Source: Ophryocystis elektroscirrha (Eukaryota > Apicomplexa > Conoidasida > Neogregarinorida > Ophryocystidae). From it: a stretch of 45,782 nucleotides of DNA. The stretch spans positions 1 to 45,782 of the forward strand of contig JAQIFP010000045.1 in NCBI GenBank assembly GCA_030141585.1, given 5' to 3'. The position numbers and the translations under genes were made by a program. Under the pieces are notes generated by a model that was not told the origin of the DNA, did not search any database, and saw nothing but the letters and a program-made list of their open reading frames with translations. How positions within the stretch are numbered: the stretch's first letter is position 1; each line of letters opens with the position of its first letter. Shown in pieces: positions 25,671 through 36,373 of this stretch.

Positions 25671-28600
25671 ACAAATATAGTATCTTATATATAATTTATA
25701 ATATATAATATATTTTATATGTTTTATGTTATATCATACGACATATGTTATTTTATATATGTTATATCTGATATTTTACATATTATATATGACATATTAT
25801 ACGTTATCTTTATTATATATAATATAATATAACAGCCAATATATTATGTATTATATATGATATATTAATTTGTTTATATAAGCTAAATATTTATATATAA
25901 TTCTATATAAATTTACCGGAAGATTCATCTTTGTTACTAAATTTATTTTCATCAAACATTAGAGTGACTGATTTAGTAGTCAGGATGGAGTCAATAGAAG
26001 ATTCAGCAAATTCAATAGCATCTTTTTGAACTAAATCATCATCCCTAATCGCTGCAAATATGCCTTTACGTAAAACAGTTTCTTCTTGTAATTTATTGAG
26101 TTTAAAGTTAGAATTTAAGCGTCCTAGAAGAACCGTCTCCAAACCGAGTTTTTTTCCTGCTATGTTAAATATCATATAATCTTCATAGGTATGTTCAGAG
26201 ATGAAATAAAATATATCAACGTGTTTAGATTGTCCTATTCTATGACACCTTGCTTGAGCTTGTAAGTCATTTTGCGGATTAAAATCAGAATCCAAATGTA
26301 TAACGACAGTTGCGCTTGTTAAATTGATTCCAACTCCTCCTGCTTTTGTGGTGCACAGAAATATGAATCTTTTTGGGTCTAAATTGAAGCGGTCTATAGC
26401 TAGCTGCCTCTCATTTGTACCAGTGTCTCCATCCACCCTCTCGATGTACCATTTGTACTGATACAATTCAATGAAGTCTTCAATTATGTCCAATGCATTC
26501 TTGAAAAATGAAAAAATCAATACTTTTCTTTTTTGGTCCCAGAACATTTCCAACATTTTTTTCAACAATATCATTTTTCCACTAGAATCCAAAATAAGTC
26601 TTTTCATCCGTTCTTCATATGTTTCTAAACCTTTGTTCAATTCATTTGATGAGTTTTCTTTTATAGGGCTTGCATCAATTTGGCCATTTAATATTAAAGA
26701 TTCTACTCCTTCTATCAAAAATGGATGAATACAGCATTTTCTCAGCTGCATATGCATGTTTGAGAATTTAATGCCTCTTATCCATATAGACCTAAGATTA
26801 AATTGTAACTTAAATTTAATAATTTCCGTTATATTATTTATGTATTACTTATAATATTTCAGAATTGTGTGTATTATATATGTACATATAAATATATATA
26901 TCTATATATGAATATCTATATGTATATATATGTATATATAAGTATATATTAGTATATGTAAGTATATATAAGTATATATAAGTATATATAAGTATATATA
27001 AGTATATATAAGTATATATAAGTATATATAAGTATATATAAGTATATATAAGTATATATAAGTATATATAAGTATAAGTATATATATGTATATATAAGTA
27101 TATATAAGTATATATTAATACATATAAGTATATATAAGTATATATAAGTATATATAAATATATATATAAGTATATCTGTGTATATATATAATATATTAGC
27201 ATTTAATAACATTAAAATTAACAGTAAAATTAACTATAATATATATACATATATACATTGTGTACTTTTGATTATATATTTGGTAATTAAATAGTTTTGT
27301 ATGTGAATAACATAATTAATTATAGAATAAGACTTATTTTGATCAGCAAAATATATATGTATATATATTTGGTGCGCATCTTTAGTTTAATTACCATGAT
27401 AAACATTGTGATATCAATTACAGTATATACAACTATTTAATTTATTGTATTTTAAAAATTATAATACATACTTATAGTATAATGCTGAATACACTCGCTT
27501 TTGAATAACTGTCAATGGTATCTTAATAAGTTTCACAGATTTTGAAGGTATTGTTTTTAATACATTGAATTTCTCTCTCCTTAATATATATGGGAACATT
27601 AATTTATGTAATTCTTCGGTAAGTTCCATACAATTTTCTCTAAATAAAATAACGTTACTGATAGAAGAATACTAAATCATAAAACACGCATTTGAAACAT
27701 CCAAACACTTATTTTTCATTGCCATTATATGAATACTTTAATAAAAAAATCTTACTTATTTTGAATATCAAAAAATCGATTATAAAATTTGGAAGCAGTA
27801 AAAAATTTGGGGTTTGAGTTCTTTTGTTCATCGTACGTAAATTTGCCAGGATCAAGCAAAGTAAACATTGGAAATAATTCTTCAGTGGAATTTTGAATAG
27901 GAGTTCCTGTTAAAAGAACCATGGTTTCCGTTTTTAATTGCTGTAATGTCTGAAGAAGTAAGCTTGATTTCCCAGACTTGATTTTCTGGCACTCATCTAC
28001 AATGACGCATGTCCACTTAGACGAGTTTTGGAAGCGATTCGATATATCACGAAATTCGGTTGATCTGAGACCTTCATAAGTTAGTAGTAATACATCGGGT
28101 TTTATCAGCTTGCAGCGACCTGAATTCGCAGACAACGGCAACTTTACCTAAACTCGTAGAGTTAAATGCAGATATCATTGATTTGTGTCTGACAATTGTT
28201 TTATATAATAACTATAAAAATTAAACTTTACAGCAAATATAGTTTACATTATATATATATGCATAGTTTATGCATATATATATAAACGTGAAACGCACTA
28301 TAAGAATGTCAAAAGACTCATAATATAGCAATTGTCAATGAATAAAAAATTGCATAGAAACTAACAAACGACAATATACATGGCTATCTGATTGTACTAA
28401 AGTTTAGACTTTTATAATAACTTTTTATTACCACTACACCTGACTCCGGACAAAGCCAAGGTATTTCATGCGCTTTAATAATTTGACGGTCTTCTCTATC
28501 TCCGTAAAATGTGACAACATTCAAATGTGGCGCCCAAGATTGAAATTCCCGTTTCCAATTTTCCAGCACACTTTTCTGAACGACAACTAATGCATGAGTT

Positions 28601-29931
28601 CTTTTTGAAGGATAGTAATCAAGTAAATGCTCCAAAAATGCAATTGACTGACAAGTTTTACCTAAACCCATTTCATCTGCCAACAAGCTTCCATGTTTTT
28701 TAACCTCTACGTTGTAAAAAAGCCACTTTAGCCCATTTTGCTGATGTAACATCAAGTATTTGGTTTTTGATGGTATGTATAAACCATCCTTTGATAGTTT
28801 ATGTTTTAAAAATAATTTCCATAAGTTACTGGAGTGTCCTTTATCATTTTCGGGGCAGTATGCATAATCTTCTTCAAGCTTTTGAGAATTTGCACAATTT
28901 ACTGAAACAGGTATTTCATTTTTATCGGCGGGAGTACATATACTATCAGCCATAATTACATTTAATTTTTCACATTGGGGAAATTTAAAACAAGTATTGA
29001 TTTTTTTGAATAATTCAATTGCTTTTATATCATCTGGATTTTTAAATAAATCTAACGCGGATTCCCATGTCGATTTAGAATAACCTAACATGTTCCATTT
29101 CACTAAATATTCTTTATCTGCATCTAAATAATATTTTTGCGCCGGTTTGTTTGGTTTTTTTCTTTTCTTATTTATGATTCGAACACCTATTATACGATCT
29201 ATTTTATTATAAAGGAATTCTATATTGCTTCGCAGCTGTTCAGGTAATTTGAATTCTTTATTACAATTGTCTTCAGTATAACGTCTATGAAACATCAAAA
29301 GTTTATTTTCTGCTTGGTCCTCGGCTAATTTAATAAGTTCGGATCTTGTCATCCATGTTAATTTACGAAAGCAGTCTCCTTCTAACTGGGTTAAATATTC
29401 CATCTCGTTGGTGTTGTCTTCAATATTTGAACTAGGATCTAAATTAGAGCTTAAATCAGTCTCTGAAGTGATTTTCTCGTTTCTTTGCGTAACAGAATCT
29501 GCTGTATACGTAGTTGAATCATTTAAATTAGGTTCCACCGTGGAAGAAAGATTTTTTATTAGACTGGCATACAAATAACTAGCAGATTCTTGTTGAGTAC
29601 CATTGGTTGGTACATCTTGATCAGTTTGAGTGTTTTCTACATTACCTTCAATTAATTCATTACTATTGACTGTGTGATTATTTAAAGGAGAAGCAATTAA
29701 TTTCGACTGATCGGGTAGTTCATCCTTTACACGGAATCTACAAGCATACAATTTTTCTATTCTTGGATATAATTCAATTAACGAGTCATTATCTGACATA
29801 GCCTCTCGTGCAGATGACTCATCTTCATAATCTGAGATATCTGAAACGTTATATTGGATTTTTTGTTTTTTGGGATTATATAGTGGAACAGAACTTTGAT
29901 ATTGACGCCTTGTTGTAACACCTTGACTCAT
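22751..29931 (-). CDS. CHD1-like SNF2 chromatin remodeller
   Basis: ATP-dependent nucleosome remodeller. Eight exons (28432-29931, 27756-28147, 27472-27639, 25917-26791, 24980-25543, 23772-24854, 23420-23491, 22751-23385) give about 1,762 residues with consistent phases. After an acidic N-terminus comes one clear chromodomain ([18 protein letters not shown], about 240-310). The SNF2 helicase follows: DEMGLGKT (about 415-422), DECQ (551-554) in place of DEAH-type box [25 protein letters not shown], and [11 protein letters not shown] (about 863-873). Next are an acidic Asp/Glu tract (DNA near 25059-25135) and a helical region with a Myb/SANT-like piece ([26 protein letters not shown]). The last 210 residues are unrecognised. 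A second chromodomain is not evident. The stop codon lies 31 bp from the stop of the convergent phosphatase gene. The exon 1 donor was chosen for phase. Confidence 0.9.
25625..25668. repeat. (TA)n microsatellite in CHD gene intron
   Basis: TA run within the intron at 25544-25916, which is wholly AT-rich with degenerate TATAT repeats out to about 25870. Confidence 0.8.
26880..27190. repeat. 10-bp tandem repeat (AGTATATATA) in CHD gene intron
   Basis: More than twenty near-perfect head-to-tail copies of a 10-bp unit, cleanest from about 26950 to 27075, with decaying copies on both sides. It lies inside the 680-nt intron 26792-27471 of the CHD1-like gene. Tyr/Ile-rich open frames here are by-products of the repeat. 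Confidence 0.95.
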
Positions 29932-30166
29932 ATGTGTATGTTTAAATCACATATTTATCGATTATATCATTATAAATGAATTATATTTATTATCTCGGTA
30001 CAATGTTTGTACATTGTCCCAAAGTGATCTGGACCTCCCCATCCTAAGATACCAATTCTTAAGATATGGTAATTATTATATAAATTAAACACTATAATAC
30101 TGCTATATATACTGTTATATATTATTTGTATTGTGTTTAAACTATAGTTTGTGGACTTAATAATAT
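29932..30166. promoter_or_regulatory. Divergent promoter with a GC-richer island
   Basis: A 235-bp spacer between the CHD-like (-) and SPEF1-like (+) start codons. Positions 29996-30069 are clearly richer in G+C than the flanks. They contain an inverted repeat ACAATG-6 nt-CATTGT (30000-30017), then CTGGACCTCCCC, and a near-direct repeat (TCCTAAGATA / TCTTAAGATA). A shared promoter element is inferred from position. Confidence 0.5.
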
Positions 30167-30786
30167 ATGCCTGAAAATATAGAAAAACTTATAGATGAAA
30201 TTTGGTATACAAAGCAAGAAATAAGTGAATTTTTTGACAAAGCTTTTCAATTATGCTATTCAAAAGAATCTCAATTAACCCAAAAAATCGACAAAAAAAA
30301 GTCTACTTATCCCTCTAAATCAACCGTTATAGATCCCAAAATTGTTAATATTCATAAATGGATTCAGTCTATACTTCATCTTAAGCAATTAAAATATTTA
30401 GGTAGACAGTTCTCAGACGCTGTTTACATGGCAAAAATCTTCAAACATTACAATTCTGATTGGGTGGAATTACATAATTACATTAGTACATCTAAATCTG
30501 CTGTCAAACGCTCTAACTGGGAATTTCTCAATTCCAAGGTAAACTAATTTACGCTTAAGTAATCATAAATTATACAAATTAGTGTATACGTATTAATATT
30601 ATAACATTTATTCACAGAAAAATCTATCAATAACAGGTTTTCAAAAAAAGGCTTTTCTTAAATTTAACCGATGATTTAATAGATGATTTAGTTCGTGGAA
30701 GTACTCCTGCAATTGAAGCATTATTAATGCGAGTAAAAACAGAACTTGATAAACATTCACACCGCAATATATTTTCTTTAAGATAG
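30167..30786 (+). CDS. SPEF1/CLAMP-type calponin-homology protein
   Basis: Two exons (30167-30538 and 30637-30786, phase 0) encode 173 residues. Residues from about 60 onward match the CH_2 domain of SPEF1/CLAMP proteins: VNIHKWIQSI, RQFSDAVYMAKIFKHY, WVELHNYISTS, SNWEFLN, and then a helical end (LNLTDDLIDDLVRGSTPAIEALL). These proteins bind and bundle microtubules in cilia and cytoskeleton. In this lineage a role in flagellar or subpellicular microtubules is an inference. It is shorter than animal SPEF1 and lacks the C-terminal coiled coil. Divergent from the CHD-like gene. Confidence 0.85.
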
Positions 30787-31149
30787 CATCAAATGTATTC
30801 TTTTCGTATAAAAGTCTACAGTATACAAATTTCTAAATAAAAGTCATATAATCATTATAAAAAAAAAAGAAAAAAAAAAAAGACTATAACTTTTTGCAGT
30901 ATATATAATATCTCGACTATTTCTATTAAAACATGCATTCAATTACATACATATATACTGAAATGTTATACCTGTATTAACGTATAGACGTGCGAAACGG
31001 ATATATGTTATCATGTATATACTATTGTATAAGTATGTCAGTGTTATTCTGAGTATATCTCTATGAATACATTATACGAAAAAACAGGATCAGTGGTATA
31101 TTAATATATTTATCCATACCTAATTCAGGATTTTTATGACGCTTTTTAA
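30787..31149. other. Intergenic gap
   Basis: AT-rich sequence with an A-rich run near 30860-30882 just after the SPEF1-like stop, probably 3' UTR. No gene is seen. Confidence 0.45.
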
Positions 31150-31549
31150 ATGATTAATTTTCATCGAATACTGGAGCATATATTGTTTCAATCAATTATA
31201 TATGCAACAGCTTATAAAGTCTATAACCATATACAGTACACGTTTTTTCGCTTTAAGTATATCAAGAAAGTTCAAGATGAAATTAAAAGATTAAATAAAT
31301 TAAAAAAAGGCAAACAGGTGTGTTTAAAGCTAGTCTCATTATTATTTATAGCAAAATTATTATTGCCGAGAAAATAATCCATTTATTGTACGCTATTCTA
31401 TATATGTCAACTTTTACATACTTAAATATATATACACATGTGTTTATAAGTATTCATGTCTTAAGAATATACCAAAGTATAGTACTATAATTAATAATCA
31501 TTCTTATTTATAACAGTATTAGTAATAATATAAATATTACAAATTTATA

Positions 31550-31601
<52 letters not shown>

Positions 31602-32549
31602 GTATATATGTATGCAGTTTGTACTTTAAGAATGATTTAGCACAAAAATACTGTATATTCTCTATAATAATATATTGTATAAATCATAATAGAGTGCACC
31701 ATTTCCTTTATAATATCAGAACTAACTATAAATTCTGATATTTACTATTATATATTTCAGGCAACTAAATAATTTATATAAATTGCATTATTATTATTAT
31801 TATTGTTATTATTATTATTATTTTAAATTAAAATACATAATAACACAATTTGAATAACAAAAAAAAAAGTATTCTGCATCATATAATAATTAATAATAAC
31901 AAAAAAAAAAGTATATATATCTATAAATATACAATTGTGTATGTATATACTATACTTTATACTGTGAAAAGAATAGCCACAACTATAAACTGGAAACCAT
32001 ATCCAAACCCATTGCAAGGCTTAAAAATAATGAAACATTTTTACGCAGTTGTAACATTTGAAGTGAAAAAGAATTAAATTCAGGCAGTATACAAGAAATT
32101 AGAAAATTAAGAGAATTAGAGAAGGACTTAGAGCAATTAACTAATACTGCAAATATTTTGGACATATTAGTAACTCATAATTATTGCAAACAAGGTTCTG
32201 TGATTTCTGATGGTTCCTCCTATCCAGAAACTCCTCATAAAAGATTACCAGAGGTTTCAGTAAAAAAAGCTGTTAAAGTAATCAAATATAACAAAATCAA
32301 TTCAATTAGGTGATGAATTTGTGTCTAGTTAGACGTAAAAAACGTTGTTTCTCGTTTTTGAAATCTAAGTCTACAGGGAAATACATTGTTAACACTAAAC
32401 CTGATGAGGCAGGTATTTTATCAAGAAGAACAAAAGTCAAAAAAACTATAAAACCAAATAGAGCAACTCAATCTCGCTTCAATTATTCAATACAACGCTT
32501 AAAATATCGCTTATACCATGAAAGGTTAAACATTTTTACAACAACATAA
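31150..32549 (+). CDS. Basic coiled-coil protein of unknown function (5' end unresolved)
   Basis: The 3' exons are well supported by phase: 31977-32050, 32084-32277 and 32310-32549, separated by 33-nt and 32-nt introns. They encode a helical, charged segment (CSIQEIRKLRELEKDLEQL), a spacer, and a basic C-terminus (KKTIKPNRATQSRFNY). A likely upstream exon ends near 31320 and includes a similar coil (KVQDEIKRLNKLKKGK); its start, possibly the ATG at 31150, and the linking splice are uncertain. A TA microsatellite (31558-31600) lies in the presumed intron. No family is recognised. The stop lies 32 bp beyond the proposed start of AP endonuclease 2. Confidence 0.5.
31558..31601. repeat. (TA)n microsatellite
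   Basis: Pure TA run of about 44 bases in the presumed intron of the unknown basic gene. Confidence 0.9.
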
Positions 32550-32750
32550 TTGGGGTTTTTTTTTTTTTTGTCATGTGTAAATTATTCTTCAATTTTTCTT
32601 TTATTGTACTTATATTTAGAAATATGCATTGCCAGTTTTAATGTCAATGGAGTTCGTGCGGGTATGCAGCGGTAAAACATAGTTTTTTTTATACGCATTG
32701 TTTTTTTTATGATTTCTTATACAAATATATATAAATATATATATCTATTA

Positions 32751-32796
<46 letters not shown>

Positions 32797-35700
32797 TTAT
32801 AGTATACAAGCTCGAAGCCTCAAAGAGTATTTAGATAATTTTGGATGTCCCAATAGCGATATAGTATGTTTCCAAGAAGTTAAACTTGATCAACAAAATC
32901 TTACGAAAGATTTGTGCAGGTTACTATAATTCTATAGCATTCCATATGTATCGAGTATTCAATATTTTAATTTTTCTTGCAGTATTACGGGATGGGAAAG
33001 CTACTACAATGTTGCTTCCAATGCAAAAAAAATATTTACTGGATATTCGGGTGTTGCGAGTTATTTTCGAGTTACGAGTAAAGTACTGCCTTTTGACGCA
33101 GTATCTGGTCTTTCTTGGTGTTTGAACCGAGTTAAAACTCGAATTACAACTAAATCGGAAGATTACGCTCTTATAATAAAATTGTTGGCATTAATGAAGC
33201 CTTTACAAAATTTTTACACCTCAAAAAATCAAAGCTACCTAGCCTTAGGAAATATTGATAAATTTATGTGCCATATGGAAGAGTTTTTTAATAATTATTA
33301 CACTAAAGATACCATTGAAAAAATAATCCAGTTGATTGAAATATTCACGCTCAAAGTACGTCAACTTTATTCTCTCGTAATGAGACATCTTATGTAGCAA
33401 ATAAAATCTATCAGTAAATGTAAAATTTATATTATATAGAGATTATAATATTAATTTAATAAGAGGTTTTATAGATAAATTGATAAATAATAATAAATAA
33501 ATGAATCAATAATTATATAAATTAATAAAAAAGTTAATTAAATTATATATATATATATATATATATTTATAAGTAATTAATTTTATTATACTAATACTTA
33601 TATATATATAAATATACATATATATAAGTTATGAGTTATATTATACTAATTATATATATGGTCGATAAATAATATTATATAATTAAAGTTTAGTATAATT
33701 AACTGTATAATGCATTCACAGTGTATACAAATTACTATGAATATAATTGGCCTAAGACAATACACATATGTATGTGACTGAATATATTATCGTAATACTG
33801 TATATATAATATTATGGTTTCTACACTTAGCTGGATACAGAAGGAAGATGTCTGATAACGCACCATGGAAATTGCATAATATTTAATATATATGCTCCAG
33901 CTACCCAAATTGACGAAGATAAAAATTTAAATTTTGACCGTTTAGTGTATAAAACAGTTTTTTTTTTGTACTAATAATAACTGTATCTATTTTTTTTAGC
34001 GTACTACACTTATGTGTGAGGGAAACGTTAGTGTATGCAACTCCTTTTCAAATTCCAAATCTTTCCAATTACTTTACAGAGGTAAAAAAGAACTTGTTCT
34101 TATATTGCAATAGGATCTTAGAAACATGCATATAATATTATTAGGAGATTTTAATGTTCAAATTCACGTAAATGATAGCTGTGAAAGCTCTACGTGGGAA
34201 TGGAAGTATAATATGTTGCCTTTCATTAAACAAATGCAGTAAACATTAACTAGAAAAAAAAAGAACTATAGCTTCCTTATGAATGATTTGAATTTAATTG
34301 ACACATATCGTCACTACAACCCAAATTCCACAAATGTATATACTTCATGGAATCAGGTATATATAGGCATACATTAACATAACAATATAAATAAAATTGA
34401 AATTTTATTAATAATTTTAATACCTTATACATATTAAATTGAGTACATTACTGGGCTATTTTTATAGGTATATATATATATACCTATATATATACACATA
34501 CATATATACGTATAAATACCAATATATATATATATATATATTGATATTTATAGACTAAATTTACACATAATAACGTCTATAACAATTAAATTAGATTCAT
34601 ATATACATATAGTCTAAAGAAGATATATTATATTATATATATAGGTAACTGGTGCACGCATCACTAACCTAGGATCGCGCATAGACTTGATTTTGGCAAG
34701 CGCAAATTTAGTTGAGCAAAACATGATAAAAGCTGAAATAAATTCTTCGGACGTGGTAATCGTTATATTCATGTTTATATGTTAGAGAACAAGTGATCAT
34801 TGCTCAGTTTCCATCACTTTGGAACCAATATTGAAGTCAAGGTCTATAAACGAACAGCCTCCTGCTTTATGCTCCTCTTGGCTTGACCAAGCTGCAGTTC
34901 GACAAAGGTCTCTATTTGAAACAGTTCTTTTTAAACCCTCTTGTGACGAAAATCAAAATTTAGTTAGCTGCATTATTTTGTCTGATAGCCTAAAAAAAAA
35001 TAACCAAATTAACTCAGAACTTTCAGTATATAATGTTGCCACTAGTAACTCAATAATCTCCAAACCAAATTCAAATAAATTTGACAATAAAGGCACACTC
35101 GAAACTATTGAAGACATAGAATCCAGTTGCAGCTCAGAAGTTGATGAAGCTACTACAGGAAAATCGTTTAAACCTGAAGATAGTTGCAGTAAGCTTCAAT
35201 GCAAAACTGGAATTGAGCTTAACTCAAATTTGAACAGAAAATCTGTGAATAAAAAGAAATTTCCAGCTGACAATACATCACTTACAGTATTTGTAGCATA
35301 TACCCATGGTTTAAAAACTTCGAGTTTATTTAAAACTACCAAAGTCCAATCAATTTTCTATGGCTTTCACAGAAAAAATACTCTATTTTTTGCTGTGGAT
35401 TCAGCTTCATTGAATTCCATGGAACATTTGCTATCAAATAACACAGACCATTTCCTTGGGTACGTTATATCGAAAGTACATCAAATGCAGCCATTTAAAC
35501 AAAACCATATTCGCACGATCGCTCAGTATATGTCAGATAGCTCCAAAGACGTTTTAAATATACCTAAGCTTACTGCCAATGATATGTCCAGTCAAATACT
35601 GCATAAATGCCAGGTGTTTTGCAAATGGTTAGAATCCACAAAAACATCTAAATTTTTATATATTCTATGTTTTAAAGATTGTTTCAGTATGTTATCTGAC

Positions 35701-36273
35701 ACATTGAACACTATAAACGTTGACAAGAATATGGAAGCAATCACAAATTTACATTTTTTTTCATTAAAAACCGAGATTTTTAAGCGGGAGCCAATCTTAT
35801 ATAGCTCGACAGATCCATATACTCGGGGCGCAAAAATATTACATGTAGATTTTAAAAGCTCTAAATACCCCAATGGCTTATCAACACAGGAAATTTTAGA
35901 AAAAGTAAAATATTTGAGTTTACGGGAGCAACAATTATATATCGAATTAGCTCATGTAGCACCTATATGCAAGCAACACGAGTAAGCTTTATGATAAGTC
36001 TCAGTATTTAAATTTCAATAATACTGTGCATTAAAACACATTTAAACGCTATTTTTAAATAGTTAAATTAGATAAAACAATATATAAATATATATTGATA
36101 TAAATGTCAGGTTACCCTGTATACAGCGAAAAGTCAAGAAACCTGGTGGAACATGGGGACGTGTTTTCTGGTCATGTGTGCTACCAGAAGGTTTAAAAAC
36201 AGATGAAAATGCTAGATGTAATACCTTTCATTGGGGTAATAATATAATTAGCGAAAAACGTCAAAAACCATAG
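32518..36273 (+). CDS. APE2: AP endonuclease 2 (ExoIII family) with GRF zinc finger
   Basis: Base-excision and strand-break repair nuclease acting on abasic sites and 3' ends. Eleven exons: 32518-32524, 32620-32671, 32803-32919, 32983-33355, 33831-33967, 34000-34081, 34114-34238, 34272-34356, 34645-34755, 34786-35981, 36111-36273; about 815 residues. Catalytic landmarks are all present: SFNVNGVR (N12), CFQE (E45), GYSGVASYFR, NIYAP, GDFNV (D268, N270), RIDLIL (D340) and SDH (D367, H368). The C-terminus is a GRF zinc finger with C758-x2-H761, C784 and C798 around GGTWGRVFWSC, as in APE2/APN2. An unaligned stretch of about 95 residues sits between SGLSWC and LDTEGRCL, and about 390 residues without a recognised domain separate the nuclease from the finger. 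The first exon (ATG AAA G) is inferred from phase only. Confidence 0.88.
32752..32790. repeat. (TA)n microsatellite in APE2 intron
   Basis: TA run followed by a short poly-T just before the acceptor of the APE2 third exon. Confidence 0.85.
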
Positions 36274-36373
36274 TCCTGGACCTGAAATATAGAATGTCTG
36301 TATATCATTGGTTAACCACAAAAAAATGAAAAAAAATATTATAACGTGTTACGCATATTAAGTAACTTTTATT

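Noticed and set aside
26849..27212. Overlapping minus-strand open frames rich in Tyr and Ile
   Set aside because: They are translations of a 10-bp TA repeat inside a phase-supported intron and are open in several frames at once.
31850..32077. Continuous plus-strand frame starting at 31850
   Set aside because: A different frame of 31977-32050 joins in phase, via a 33-nt intron, to the coiled-coil exon and gives a more coherent protein.
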